Shown in pieces: positions 33,001-44,719 of a stretch of 64,000 nucleotides of DNA. The position numbers and the translations under genes were made by a program. The DNA is taken from the NCBI GenBank assembly GCA_051294375.1, contig CM119265.1, positions 19,643,642 through 19,707,641 on the forward strand, read 5' to 3'. Below the pieces are notes generated by a model. That model worked only from the letters and a program-made list of their open reading frames with translations. It ran no database searches and was not told where the DNA came from. Positions within the stretch are counted from its first letter, which is position 1; each line of letters starts with the position of its first letter. This stretch comes from Paraspadella gotoi. Its lineage: Eukaryota > Chaetognatha.

Positions 33001-33227
33001 CGGTTAGCGAGAAAAAAAAAAATCTTAATTTGAATTTTAGACGTGGATAGTTTTGAAGCAGACTGAGATGCCCGGGATAATTTCGCTTATTTATTATTTT
33101 TTTTTTAAAAACCTTTTTTAATTTCTTTGTTTATTTCAACATTGATCCAATTTTGGGATGAACATGCTTTAAACATTGCCTAAAATTGGTGGAAAACTCA
33201 AGGATGGTTGAAGAATATAGAAGAGAA

Positions 33228-33229
33228 GA

Positions 33230-33286
<57 letters not shown>

Positions 33287-33327
33287 AGAAGAGAAGAGAG
33301 AGAGAGAGAGAGAGAGAAGAGAGAGAG
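33228..33327. repeat. (GA)n microsatellite
   Basis: Interrupted GA repeat of about 100 bases. The three arrays at 32.7-33.3 kb form a cluster. Confidence 0.95.
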
Positions 33328-34300
33328 GACTTCTTTTGTGTTTACTTGGCGTCTTTCAACAGCATCCATCCTCCGCCTCGCGCGCCCTTCGCGACAAACG
33401 TGGAATTTTCCCGAGCTCATTTTCCACATACTCCTCTGCCACACTCCTTTCCGCTCAAGCATCTTCCTCATTCCTCACTCGCTCCTCCTCCTCCTCCTGC
33501 CTCCTTACTCTTCTCAAGGAAACTCAAAGACCTTCTTTAAAGAAAGATACCCAAGGATCTGAGGGCAGGCGGATCAAAAATTTTGTTATTCAGGGCGAAA
33601 TTTTCGTGACGGATCATCGCCCGCTCGCGTTTTCAACGGACAAATTCTCCATTTCCTCTGCTCTCCTCTCTCTCCTTCTCCTCTCTCTCTTCTCTGCTCT
33701 CTCTCTCGTCGCTCTCTCGTCTCTCTCTCTTCCTCTCTCCTCGCTCCTCCTCTCATCTCCCTCATCGGGTCTCTCAACTCTATTCAAACCAATCCCGGAA
33801 CGATCCAGCCGCCAACCGGCGACGGCCGGCAGAGACCGACAGCGCCACCTCCGTTGTTTGTCGAGTAAAACTTTAATGTTATACTTGGTTTGCATAAAAT
33901 ACAGTAATTTCCGGGCTGCGGGGGGGGCTAGGGGTGGAGACGCCCGGCCGGCCGGGGCTGCTATCTGCGTCCTGCATGGCTTTTTTCCCTCCCCGATTGC
34001 TCTCGTAAATTGATTTTCTCCTTATTTCCTGGCGGGTCTATTGTTGTTTTTTTTTTTTTTTTATTTTGCGCAAGGGGACGGACAGAGAGACGGCGATGGG
34101 ACGGGCAGTCAAATCGGGGAGAGTAGTTAAAGAGAGATACGAGAAAGAGGAAGAGACGAAGGGACGGTGTCCGTTAAACAACAAGACAGGTCGGGCAGGG
34201 CGCAATGAATTGAGAAAAGTTGGAGCGAATATGACCCTCGAGAAACGGGCAAAGGGAATTGTGAAGTACCGGGCGAAGGGGGACCGGTGGAAGGAAAGCG
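33328..34300. other. Spacer, GC-mixed, with CT-rich and G-rich patches
   Basis: CT-rich between 33655 and 33765; a G run and GGCCGGCCGG patch at 33916-33957. No gene was recognised even though several frames of 60-275 codons span it; their composition follows the repeats. Confidence 0.4.
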
Positions 34301-34320
34301 AGGCCAGGGGGGGGGGGGTG

Positions 34321-34930
34321 TTTTGTTTTCTTTTTTTTTTTTTTTCCCGTGGATTTCCGATTGCAATTTCCATCTTCACCAACCCACGCTCTTCGTTTAA
34401 TTTTTTTTTTTCCGTTCGCATTGATTTTTTTCCCTTCTTCCCCTCACCGTCGTTTTGTTCAGAAATTTCTCGTTGCTCACGAATTCCCCTTTCGCCAGCA
34501 TTCCTCAATTCCCCTTATCTTAATTATTTGGCCGCCGGTTGATTGATTCCCCGAATTTCCGTTTTTACCTCCGCCCACATTCTGATTTTCCCGCTTTCCT
34601 TTCTCGCCTTTTCTGCATGTTCCGATCCTCCGAATCTCCATCCCCCGCGATTTCCTTCCCCCCTGCTTTTTTCCTTCTTTTTCTTTTTTTACTGATTCCC
34701 TTTTTTCGTGCTTTTTTGTTCTTCCTCTTTTCTTTTTTTATTTTTTTTTTCTTTCTTTTTCTTTTTCTCTCTTTTTTCCTTTCCTCCTTTTCTCCTTCTT
34801 TTTTTTTTTCTTTTTTTCTTTTTCTCTTTCCCTCCCTCCCTTTTCTTCTTTTTTTTCTTTCTCTTCTTTTTCTTTTTCTTTCTCCCTTCCTGCCTTTTTC
34901 CAAATCCCCACGAGAAATCCCCACGCGTCC
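34321..34930. repeat. Long pyrimidine tract
   Basis: Mostly T and C on the plus strand for about 600 bases, especially 34660-34890 where purines are almost absent. Translations are Phe/Leu/Ser-rich. Confidence 0.8.
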
Positions 34931-35044
34931 AGATTTTCCTTCATATTCCCCCGTTCCGACCCAGCGGCAGATCCTTCCCTTCCCTTTTCCCGCTGCCGCC
35001 CCGTTCGTATCCCAAGCCACCGTGCCTTTCCCATTCCGCCGCGT

Positions 35045-35144
35045 NNNNNNNNNNNNNNNNNNNNNNNNNNNNNNNNNNNNNNNNNNNNNNNNNNNNNNNN
35101 NNNNNNNNNNNNNNNNNNNNNNNNNNNNNNNNNNNNNNNNNNNN
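35045..35144. other. Assembly gap (100 N)
   Basis: Unknown sequence; exactly 100 N suggests a default gap size. Confidence 0.99.
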
Positions 35145-35219
35145 TTTTTTTTGATGGAGAGAGAGAAGGGCTTCGGTTCCCCTCGACGTCGTCGCTATTA
35201 TCATTATATTCTCGTCATA

Positions 35220-36010
35220 ATCCTTTGTTGTCTTCGTAATGGTCGTCGTCGTTGTCGTCGTTTCAGCGGTCTTAAGTATCCTGTCAATTCGTCGTCGTCG
35301 TCGTCGGTCTTAATCACCACCTATCGTCTTTAACTACTGCCATGCCCCCTTTTTTTTTCAAGCCCTCGAAAGCGACTATCGGAGCTGGATGCCAAGTTCA
35401 ACTTATGTATCGCTGCTCTCTCTCATCATATCATCCGGATCTCGTCTCTCTCTCTCCTTCTCTGCGCTCTCTCTGCCTCCTTCTCTCTCTCCTCTCTCTC
35501 TCTGCTCTCTCGCTGCTTTGCGCCGTCCTTTTGTTCTTCCTTGTTTTCCTTTGTTCTTCTGTCCGAACCGAAGTTTTTTTCTTTCTTTTTCCTTTTTCTT
35601 TTTTTCCCTTTTTTTTCGTTTCGTCTTTTGTTTTTTCTTCTTCGACGATCGGATTTTCTCCTCATCCTCCTCATTCTCCTCATCCTACTTATCCTCCTCA
35701 TCATCCTCTTCCTCATTATCCTCTTCCTCTTCCTCATCATCCTCTTCCTCTTCCTCATCATCCTCTTCCTCGTCCTTTTCACGGAAGATAATTCCTTTCA
35801 GTTTCGATGATCGCCCTCGTCGATCGTTGTTGTTGTCGTTGTTGTTGTTATTGTGGATTTCGTCTTCGTTTTCATCTTCGTCGTCGTCGTCGTCGTCATT
35901 TTCGTCTTCAGCAATCATCAACGTTCACTCCGCATTCCCGTTGTTGTCGTTGTCATTGTCGTTGTCGTCAATTGTCGAGATCGTCATCGCGATTACAACG
36001 CGTGAAATGA
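35220..36010. repeat. Cluster of CGT, CT and CCTCAT repeats
   Basis: CGT repeats at 35243-35262, 35288-35306 and 35876-35898; CT-rich repeat at 35440-35515; and a degenerate array of TCCTCATCATCCTCTTCC-like units at 35655-35785. Serine- and leucine-rich forward frames and acidic reverse frames follow from the repeats. Confidence 0.85.
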
Positions 36011-36314
36011 TCCTCATATTCGCGTGACAGTCATAGTTCTTGTGAACGACTCGTCGTGATTTTTTACGTCATCGAGTCATGACGTCAGTCACATTCACTT
36101 CACCATTAGCGATGTTTTTTTTTAAATTTTGTATTTGTTTTTCTTTTGTTATATGTTTTTTGTTTTTGTTTTGTTTTTAGAGGTCTTTAGTTTGTTGTTT
36201 TTTGTTCTTTTGTTGTTGTTGTTGTTGTTTTGCTCGTTTCCATTTCCTGCTCCGATTCTCATATCCGTTGTTGTCGCCATCATAATCCAGTGAAATTGTG
36301 ATCCATCCCATTTT

Positions 36315-36345
36315 ACTCCTCCTCCTCCTCCTCCTCCTCCTCCTC
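36315..36345. repeat. (CCT)n microsatellite
   Basis: About ten CCT units. Confidence 0.95.
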
Positions 36346-36785
36346 TTGCTCTTTCTGGGCCCCTCGAGAGGGGGTCCCTTTTCCGACTTCACATCTCGAG
36401 TCTATAAGCGCGTCTTCTGTCTAATTATCGCTAATGGAAGACAAATGAAAAAATAGAATAGAGACCAAGATGGAACCTAGAGAGAGAGAGAGAGAGAGAG
36501 AGGAGAAGGAGAGAGAGAGAGTCATATCTCATCACGGAAAAAGCAATATTCGATTTCCCCGAGGGAGAAATTAGGTAAATAAGTGTGAAATGTATATATC
36601 TTTTTTTTTTCCGCTGGAATGACTTCGTTGGAGGAAGCCATTCGTTACGATTAACCGTCGTTAACCTTTATCGCTTCTAGTTTTTCCATCACGACTTTCG
36701 TTTTTCTCGATTTGTAAATTCGTCTTCGTTACAGAAATCTTTTCCTCGAGTTGAAGGTCGCTCAGGATCGATGAAAATCGTCAGC

Positions 36786-36812
36786 GTTGTTGTTGTTGTT
36801 GTTGTTGTTGTT
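36786..36812. repeat. (GTT)n microsatellite
   Basis: Nine GTT units. Confidence 0.95.
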
Positions 36813-37120
36813 TTGAATCGAGTTCGGCGGCGGATCCCCATTATTCCCTGAGCTATTGAACCGAATTGTTGACTGTGAATTGAGGAAAACGCCATCATCT
36901 GGAGATTCGTGGATAACGCGTCGTTTCTTCCTCGCCTTCTTCCTCATCTTATTTTCCCTTACCTTCCCTTTCTTTCCTCACCGGTTTTCTCCATCTAGCG
37001 TAACCTGGCAACGAAGCGGCGTCTTTCAAAATTTTTCATCGCGATTTCCTCAAATATTGATCTATGTTTTTCCCCCATTTTATTATTTAATTTTTTAAAA
37101 TATTTTAAAACCCTTAAAAC

Positions 37121-37423
37121 NNNNNNNNNNNNNNNNNNNNNNNNNNNNNNNNNNNNNNNNNNNNNNNNNNNNNNNNNNNNNNNNNNNNNNNNNNNNNNNN
37201 NNNNNNNNNNNNNNNNNNNNNNNNNNNNNNNNNNNNNNNNNNNNNNNNNNNNNNNNNNNNNNNNNNNNNNNNNNNNNNNNNNNNNNNNNNNNNNNNNNNN
37301 NNNNNNNNNNNNNNNNNNNNNNNNNNNNNNNNNNNNNNNNNNNNNNNNNNNNNNNNNNNNNNNNNNNNNNNNNNNNNNNNNNNNNNNNNNNNNNNNNNNN
37401 NNNNNNNNNNNNNNNNNNNNNNN
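37121..37423. other. Assembly gap (303 N)
   Basis: Left flank AT-rich; right flank GTCCTCGTCGACGACGACGA, a trinucleotide repeat that probably starts within the gap. Confidence 0.99.
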
Positions 37424-37754
37424 GTCCTCGTCGACGACGACGACGACATTTCTGATGACGCTACTTTTCTAATAATAATATAATAATATAAACAAACATC
37501 GAGCATAAAAAAAAGAATCATCGGCCATTTGAAAAAAAAAACGTCTCCCGTAAAAGTTATCTCGTGATAATTAAGTTTAATTAAACAAGGTTAATTTTAT
37601 GTCTATTTTTATAGTACTCATTTATCTTTTGTTTCTCTATATAGGTTTTATCCTGACGCCAGAGTCGCCCTTCCCTTCCCGTCGACATCGGAATACAGGG
37701 ATGAAAAATACTTCCAACCGAATCTTCGATGAGACAAAAACGTGAAAAAATAAA

Positions 37755-38055
37755 NNNNNNNNNNNNNNNNNNNNNNNNNNNNNNNNNNNNNNNNNNNNNN
37801 NNNNNNNNNNNNNNNNNNNNNNNNNNNNNNNNNNNNNNNNNNNNNNNNNNNNNNNNNNNNNNNNNNNNNNNNNNNNNNNNNNNNNNNNNNNNNNNNNNNN
37901 NNNNNNNNNNNNNNNNNNNNNNNNNNNNNNNNNNNNNNNNNNNNNNNNNNNNNNNNNNNNNNNNNNNNNNNNNNNNNNNNNNNNNNNNNNNNNNNNNNNN
38001 NNNNNNNNNNNNNNNNNNNNNNNNNNNNNNNNNNNNNNNNNNNNNNNNNNNNNNN
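37755..38055. other. Assembly gap (301 N)
   Basis: Right flank is (ACG)n (38056-38072). This gap and the previous one are similar in size, 330 bases apart, and both end in an ACG repeat. Confidence 0.99.
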
Positions 38056-38186
38056 ACGACGACGACGACGTCGATGACCGTTCCACCGAGAAAACTAATT
38101 ACGTCGCTTTCGCCGCCTCGAAATGAGAAAAGAAAATCGCTTTAAAAGCTCCGACGGGTCAGAGGCCTCCGTTTTTGGCAGGAGGC

Positions 38187-38262
38187 TGAGCGGTGGGGCG
38201 GTGGAGCGGTGGGGCGGTGGGGCGATGGGGTGGTGAGGCGGTGGGGCCGTGGTGGCACGTTG
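38187..38262. repeat. G-rich minisatellite, GCGGTGGG unit
   Basis: About eight units of GCGGTGGG with GGAGC, GATGG and GGCC variants. The G-runs on the plus strand are regularly spaced and could form a G-quadruplex. Confidence 0.85.
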
Positions 38263-38531
38263 GATTAGGAGATTTGGGGGCAGGATTAGGTACGAATCTG
38301 GTTGGTCAAGCGAGCGTCGATTCAGCATCTCTAATTGGTTTAATTCTTTTGGCTGAGGGTCGCTAATGGATGAAATGAGAGGAGCGCTTATAACTATGTA
38401 TTTTAAAAACTCTTTATTTTGTATATGGTTGTAATTTTATGGCATAAAGGAATTAAGAAGATTGCTAATGCCTACTAAGAATGGGCTCCCCTCTTTTTCC
38501 CAGAAATGCGATCATCAAGATAAAAACTTCT

Positions 38532-38710
38532 NNNNNNNNNNNNNNNNNNNNNNNNNNNNNNNNNNNNNNNNNNNNNNNNNNNNNNNNNNNNNNNNNNNNN
38601 NNNNNNNNNNNNNNNNNNNNNNNNNNNNNNNNNNNNNNNNNNNNNNNNNNNNNNNNNNNNNNNNNNNNNNNNNNNNNNNNNNNNNNNNNNNNNNNNNNNN
38701 NNNNNNNNNN
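38532..38710. other. Assembly gap (179 N)
   Basis: Right flank begins AAAGAGAGAG, so a GA repeat probably lies inside. Confidence 0.99.
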
Positions 38711-39186
38711 AAAGAGAGAGATTATTACGAAGGAAGAGGGGGAGAGGGGGGATGAGGGTGGGGGGGAAGAAGAGGAGGGGGAGTGAATGGGAAGGAGGCG
38801 GACCGCGGAGAAGATGGCGCGAGCGAATTGGAAGGAATTACATTTCGCTCTTCTTCTTGTTAAAAGTTCGTATGGGGCAACACTTACCAACTACGCCACA
38901 TATAGGTCGACAGGGTTGAGGAGGACGAGGTACGAGAACGACGCATGACGACGACGGAAGAGACGACGACTATTATCACCGCCTAGGATGATCGTCAAAA
39001 TGGATCAGCCGGACATTGAGAGAAGTGGATTAAGAGTGTAGGGTCATCTTTTGACAAGAATAGAAGTGGGACCAATTGGGATCGATCGAATTCTGAGTTG
39101 GGCGAGAGAGGCTAAAGGGTTTCTTTTCTCTCTCTCTCTCTCGCTCTCGTCTCTCTCTCTTTCTCTCCTCTCTCTGTCTCTCTCTC

Positions 39187-39531
39187 CTAGTCCTTTCGGG
39201 TCATAGAATTAATTCTCGAATCTAAATCGGTCGCGAGACATTTTTGTTGTTGTTTGCAAAGTGATAAAACTCTTATTTCTTTCCCTCGAACTCCAGAGGT
39301 CAAAAGCAGTAAATTTGAAAAACAACAAAAAATAAAGAAAAAAAGAATAAAAAAAAAACAGAAAAAAAACGCCGGAAGAGGCCCAACACTTTCTTTACGC
39401 AAGGGGTAGGGGGCGTAGAAAGCAGCAGCAGCTACAGAAGCGGGAGCGACGGCGGCAGCAGCGGCGTAGTCTGCAGCATCGACGCCCTCGTAGCGGGAGG
39501 GTTCGAATTTTTCAGTCAGTCGTGACGTCAA
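39187..39531 (-). other. Alanine-rich open stretch, probably not a gene
   Basis: On the minus strand an uninterrupted frame contains YEGVDAADYAAAAAVAPASV and YAPYPLRK, which looks like the poly-alanine part of a developmental regulator. However, it starts at TTG, a stop (TGA) lies immediately upstream in frame, there is no ATG, and the poly-Ala stretch is a GCA/GCT repeat followed by poly-Phe sequence. No splice acceptor was seen. Recorded because the peptide composition is eye-catching. Confidence 0.12.
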
Positions 39532-39537
39532 TCACCC

Positions 39538-39590
39538 ACGCCCCGCCGCCCCGCCGCCTCGCCGCCGCCTCGCCGCCGCCTCGCCGCCTT
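39538..39590. repeat. (GCC)n-rich repeat
   Basis: CGCCGCCTCGCCGCC-type units, strongly GC-rich, directly upstream of a TTCCAGCTGTTCCGG segment. Could be a CpG-rich regulatory patch. Confidence 0.85.
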
Positions 39591-40130
39591 CCAGCTGTTC
39601 CGGCGAACAATCGCTCCGCCTACGAACAGTTGCTGGACTTCTGAACAGTTGCTGATTGGCGCAGAAACTGGATGTCGACGTCTTGCTTGCCTTTCACGGT
39701 CACGAGAGAAAGAGAGACGAACTTACATGCCTCCCAATGTCCTTGTGATATCTACAGTTAAAAGACAGACAACTGATCTGTCGGCCACAAAGATCACAAT
39801 TTTGAAAGCTTATGGAACGTTAAAATCCTGAAGTTTAAACTGAACTGAAGCGAAATTTACAAAGACTAAGAATCTTGATTTATTGATCTTGTCGGGCGAA
39901 GCAACGAAGTCGCCCTTCGGCCCTCAACGTTTCTCCTCCTACCAATCTCATTCTAGTCTCTTCCCCTCCCTTTCACTCCTCCTCTCCTCTCTCTCCTCTT
40001 CCCCTCTCTTTCCTCCGTCGACCTCGACGCCTCCACCTCTCTTTCTTCCTCACTCACTTCTCTTCTCTCTCGCCCCCATTCGGTCGCTTAATTGAAAATC
40101 AACGCCATCTCTTCTTATTATTTTTCTTTA

Positions 40131-40131
40131 T

Positions 40132-40169
<38 letters not shown>
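40131..40169. repeat. (CT)n microsatellite
   Basis: CT repeat with one TTTC interruption. Confidence 0.9.
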
Positions 40170-40170
<1 letters not shown>

Positions 40171-40639
40171 TAACCGAGGAGAAGTTCGGGCGAACGCCTG
40201 AGAGAAACTGACCGACCGACTGACGTAATAGTATTTTATTCGTCCATATACTACGCAACTAATTGAATTATTGATTCGAGTTTCGATATGGTAAATTAAT
40301 TTGATTTTTGCATTTTTTTATGCCTATGACTTAGTTGACGATGGCGTAAGCGTCAGAATTAAATTTGATTTGGTCGCGCTAGCACTAGCAATCTTAATGT
40401 AATATTTTTTTAATCTCCGATTCAGGCAATGAATTATTTATGATCGGTTATTTCCTCAGAATCGCCTTATTTTTCAGAAAATTCTCAAAAAAAAAAAAAA
40501 ATAGACTGATCGGATTTTTCCTCATCTTCGGAAGCTTTCGCTCCGCCGTGCGGGCTTCTGCGCTTGCTATCCTTGCTACTGCCAGATATTTCTACTCCAC
40601 CCGATTCAGCTACTGGTCTCTGCTTTTCGTCTTCGTTTC

Positions 40640-40681
<42 letters not shown>

Positions 40682-40706
40682 GTCTCTCTCTCTCTCTCTC
40701 TCTCGA
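40640..40706. repeat. (CT)n microsatellite
   Basis: Two CT runs separated by GTCTCGT, followed by a GC-rich patch (40707-40760). Confidence 0.9.
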
Positions 40707-41499
40707 CTCCCGGCCAGGGGCGCCGCCTCAGGCCGGCCCGCCACCGCGGGGGTGCGACCTTCTTGTGAGAACCTGGGAGCTAGAAGACTCAGAAAGGAGA
40801 AGGGCGGAGAGTTTGGAAGTGGGTGAGAATAGAGAAAGAGGCGTGACTGGGACTGATGAGAGGCAAAGGTGGAGTAATCGGAAGAATTAATAGATATTTC
40901 AGATCAACCGCCAGGCACCTTCAGGCTGGATGGGATGACTGGGGAAGGAAGTCAAGAAAACGATGGACAAAGTAAGAAAAGAGCCGTTGCCATGCGTCCC
41001 CGTCAATCCTCTCTCTCTCTTATATATTATAATATATCTATATTTACCTGTAGGGGGCGGAAAACCCAAATGACGAAGACGGAACGCTAAGAACGACGAC
41101 AAACCACGACGGTACCTTACCATTCACCACTAGTGGAATCTCACCACTCAACCATTTAGCTGGATTGAAGTTTTCTTACCCACGTAACCGTTCTATACTA
41201 CTGTTGAGCGTTACAAACGCTAATTCTATAAATTATTTGTTTATTGGTCATAATCTTCCATTGGTTATCGATTTTTACTTTATGGTTTTGCATGGTTGTT
41301 GACCATTACATGTAAATTATTTGATTCCGCGAAACGTCTATCTTATTTCTGCCTAAAAAATATTTGAGAGTCGCCACAAATTGGTTGATACCCGACGACG
41401 TAAAGATTTTAAAACCCCATTCTCAAATTGTTTTTTTCTCTCGAACTTGTAAAACTAAATAAATGTAAAACTGCCGCAAACCAAATGGCAAGATTCGAG

Positions 41500-42930
41500 A
41501 AAATTCCGACAGCGCCAACCTTGTAACCTCCCGAAGAGAGATCGGCGCCACTTTTTATTTCCACGAGGGCCGAGGCGTTGCTACCCAACTCGGCCAGAGT
41601 CGGAGGCGCCGCTCTCGTAGCCTGTCCTCGTCACGCAGGTCCGCCCGTTGGATCCCTCAATCTCCCGGTTTGAACATTTTCGCGATGAATTCGCGCCGTG
41701 AGATGATTGCGGACGGTTCAGCCTTGCCGTAAGTGAGGCCGTCGGACACCCCCAAACTCTCCGAGTCGACCAAGCTCTAACGGCGGTGCAGGACTCTTTT
41801 GAAACCAGCCGTGGCGCCGTGGGTCCCGCGGCCCAACGACGACGACCAGTGCTTCGACTTCGGGTAACGGCCCGGCCGATCGCCGAGAACAGCAGGCCTG
41901 ATTCGGCGTATCGGACCGATTCGTTCGCCACTGATCAAGCGTCCGCATCAGCAAGCCGAAGCCCGTCGTCCGTGCCTAATAGAGACGGTCTCTGTCGATA
42001 TCATCACTCCTCGCCGTCTTGGCCCTCGATGCTAACCCTTCGTACTCCGTCCGCCCACTTCTCGACCAAATCCAAGCCTGTAGAACGCGCCGCCGTCAAC
42101 TTCGGTCTTGAGACGTACGCAACTGAAATGAAGATCTGTCTTCACCCCCGCCGCGCGCGCACTCCTCTCCAGTTCTCCCCGACGCGGGGCATCCACCTCC
42201 TTTTATGCCGGCTGCCCCGCCGCAGCAGCCGCGTCCGCGGCCCCCGAAAACTGCGCTGCCGCTTTACTTGATCCTAAAAACATGAAGCTGTGGGTGGCCG
42301 CGGTGGATACAGCATTCTTACCGTGGCTGATGTGGTAGATGATGCCCTCAAAGCGACCAGCCACGTGTTCGCCGCATTCCTCCAGAACATCAACCGCTAT
42401 TTCAGGATTTTTACGGACCTGGTCGCTGTCCTTCCTACAGCGATGTTTGTCAACGCCTCCTTTCTCTCTTTGACGAGAAGCCGCGTCAGCGAGCTGCGGG
42501 GATGTTGAACCAATGTCACGCTCGCCGGCCGAACCCCATCACAACTGGCGGACAATCATTGCGGCCGTCCTTCTCAGATCTCGACATTCGCGTAATCTTT
42601 AAGAGATGCTCCGCACAAGCACTTCCAACCACGTCCGTAGCATAGCGTTTAACAGATTCCAACTTCTCTTGAGCAAGCGGCACAAGCGGCGGACAGCCTT
42701 CTACGATAACCGAGCGCAACCTGCATAGTTAAGGCCCCGACAGTAAACAGTGCAGTCAACGGCATATCTGAGGACTACTCCCACATTGAATGAGACAGTT
42801 CCTTCTTACGCGGAAGTCTGCGCCGTCGGCATGGCGCGCAACCATGGAAACGCGTCGATCGGCGGAAGCCACACGCCCACGTCCAGCCTTGGTCGAAACT
42901 CATCCTCAGAGGCGACGGACGTGCAAGGCG
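41500..42930. other. GC-rich, microsatellite-free island; possible eroded coding or retroelement relic
   Basis: About 1.4 kb that is visibly richer in G and C than the AT-rich DNA on either side and contains no simple repeats. Open stretches of 60-160 codons occur on both strands (41786-42271 plus, 42290-42508 plus, 41581-41931 minus, 42516-42719 minus), none complete. Around 42530 one plus frame reads TLAGRTPSQLADN and about 42655 another reads LEQAAQAADSLLR; these two peptides loosely recall the C-terminal part of gypsy-type Gag proteins, but they are in different frames and no zinc knuckle, protease or reverse transcriptase was found. Ends at a (TA)n tract. Confidence 0.3.
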
Positions 42931-42985
42931 CCACATATATATATATATATATATAATATAATAATAATATCTATATATATATAAT
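42931..42985. repeat. (TA)n tract
   Basis: Alternating TA with AATAATAAT interruptions; marks the right edge of the GC-rich island. Confidence 0.9.
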
Positions 42986-43125
42986 ACTGGTCTGTACCAG
43001 CTTCAGAAATCAGCATTTATTGCCAATTTATCGTTAATATATATCTATAGTTGCTTTTACATTATGTATTTTCCAAAACAACAAATGTAAATTCTTCCCC
43101 TAAGAAATCTTCGGGGTTCATTGAC

Positions 43126-43158
43126 TACCACCACCACCACCACCACCACCACCACCGC
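43126..43158. repeat. (CAC)n microsatellite
   Basis: About ten CAC units followed by CGCCGTCGCCG. Confidence 0.95.
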
Positions 43159-43401
43159 CGTCGCCGTTACCCACTTTAAGAGCTTAGTCGGGTAGATGAC
43201 GGAAAAACTCGAGCGGGCCTGATCCTCTGCCAGAATCCCTAGCCCACCTCTTTAACCCCCAAACCACCCCTATCGACCGACGCCCAATCCAAACTCGATC
43301 GAGATAAGATCCAAACAAGAAAAACCGCGGGGAAAACAAAAAGTAAACATTTTGTTTTTGTTTTGTTTGGTATCAACGCTGCCGGCGAGCGAAGACATGA
43401 A

Positions 43402-43402
43402 T

Positions 43403-43434
<32 letters not shown>
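43402..43434. repeat. (ACG)n microsatellite
   Basis: Eleven ACG units. Confidence 0.95.
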
Positions 43435-43663
43435 TGGCGAAAAAGGTCTCCCGGAAATCATCAACGATAATGTTTACGCTTCATAGAATGCGGATTTCAG
43501 GTCAAAAGAGCAAATTCTTTTATTTAGCTAAATGTAAATAATGCTCTTTAAAATAATTTACTTTTTAAATTAAATTAAAGTTTTAAAGATAGAAAATGAT
43601 AAGAAATATTTCGCGCTCATATTCTATTTCATTTGGTTTAGTTTGTGAAATGTAAATAAATTT

Positions 43664-43763
<100 letters not shown>

Positions 43764-43799
43764 AGTCTCTTCTCTCTTTTACGCTCTCTCTTAAACGTA

Positions 43800-44350
43800 T
43801 TCATCCAGCTTTTAATTAATCCCGATATGAACCAAAGCGAGAAATGAAAAAAATGGAAACGAAGAGAGAAAAAAGAATAAAAGCGATGGAAAATAATAAG
43901 AGAAATAATGAAAATGCCGTAGAAATAAAAAGAAATAGAAATAGAATGAAAAGATAATGAAAAAAAATAAATTATTTTGAGAAATGATGACGGGGCCGTT
44001 AAATATTGAAAAAAGTGGGGAAAATATTTGCTAACAATTTGTCACAAATGTAAAAAAACAAAACGCAGGGTCGATGAAAACGATTTAAAAACTAAAATGA
44101 GAATAAATTACTGTAAGAATAATAATAAAAATAAAAACCAATGTCCGTTCGAATGACCGAAAGACTTTAACAGAAAAGGAAAGAAAAAAATAGTTTAAAA
44201 AATGGGAAAAAAGAGAAAAGAGAAGAAAGAGAAAGAGAAAAAGAGAGAAAGAGAAAATGGAGAGAAAGAACGTCCCAAATATTCTTCCCTTGGGAAAGAT
44301 AAAAGAGGACGTGATTTTCTTTCAAACCAACTTTTTTTTTTCTTTCCATT
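43800..44350. other. A-rich spacer
   Basis: A/G-biased, AT-rich DNA with frequent AATAAAA and GAAAT steps; no gene seen. It runs into the 369-N gap. Confidence 0.5.
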
Positions 44351-44719
44351 NNNNNNNNNNNNNNNNNNNNNNNNNNNNNNNNNNNNNNNNNNNNNNNNNN
44401 NNNNNNNNNNNNNNNNNNNNNNNNNNNNNNNNNNNNNNNNNNNNNNNNNNNNNNNNNNNNNNNNNNNNNNNNNNNNNNNNNNNNNNNNNNNNNNNNNNNN
44501 NNNNNNNNNNNNNNNNNNNNNNNNNNNNNNNNNNNNNNNNNNNNNNNNNNNNNNNNNNNNNNNNNNNNNNNNNNNNNNNNNNNNNNNNNNNNNNNNNNNN
44601 NNNNNNNNNNNNNNNNNNNNNNNNNNNNNNNNNNNNNNNNNNNNNNNNNNNNNNNNNNNNNNNNNNNNNNNNNNNNNNNNNNNNNNNNNNNNNNNNNNNN
44701 NNNNNNNNNNNNNNNNNNN
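44351..44719. other. Assembly gap (369 N)
   Basis: Flanked by T-rich sequence on both sides. Confidence 0.99.

Noticed and set aside
35426-35921. Acidic or basic low-complexity proteins on the minus strand
   Set aside because: They are translations of CCTCAT and CGT repeats with no stable frame outside the repeats.
39187-39531. Poly-alanine transcription-factor exon
   Set aside because: No ATG, a stop codon directly upstream in frame, GCA/GCT repeat composition and no splice acceptor seen.
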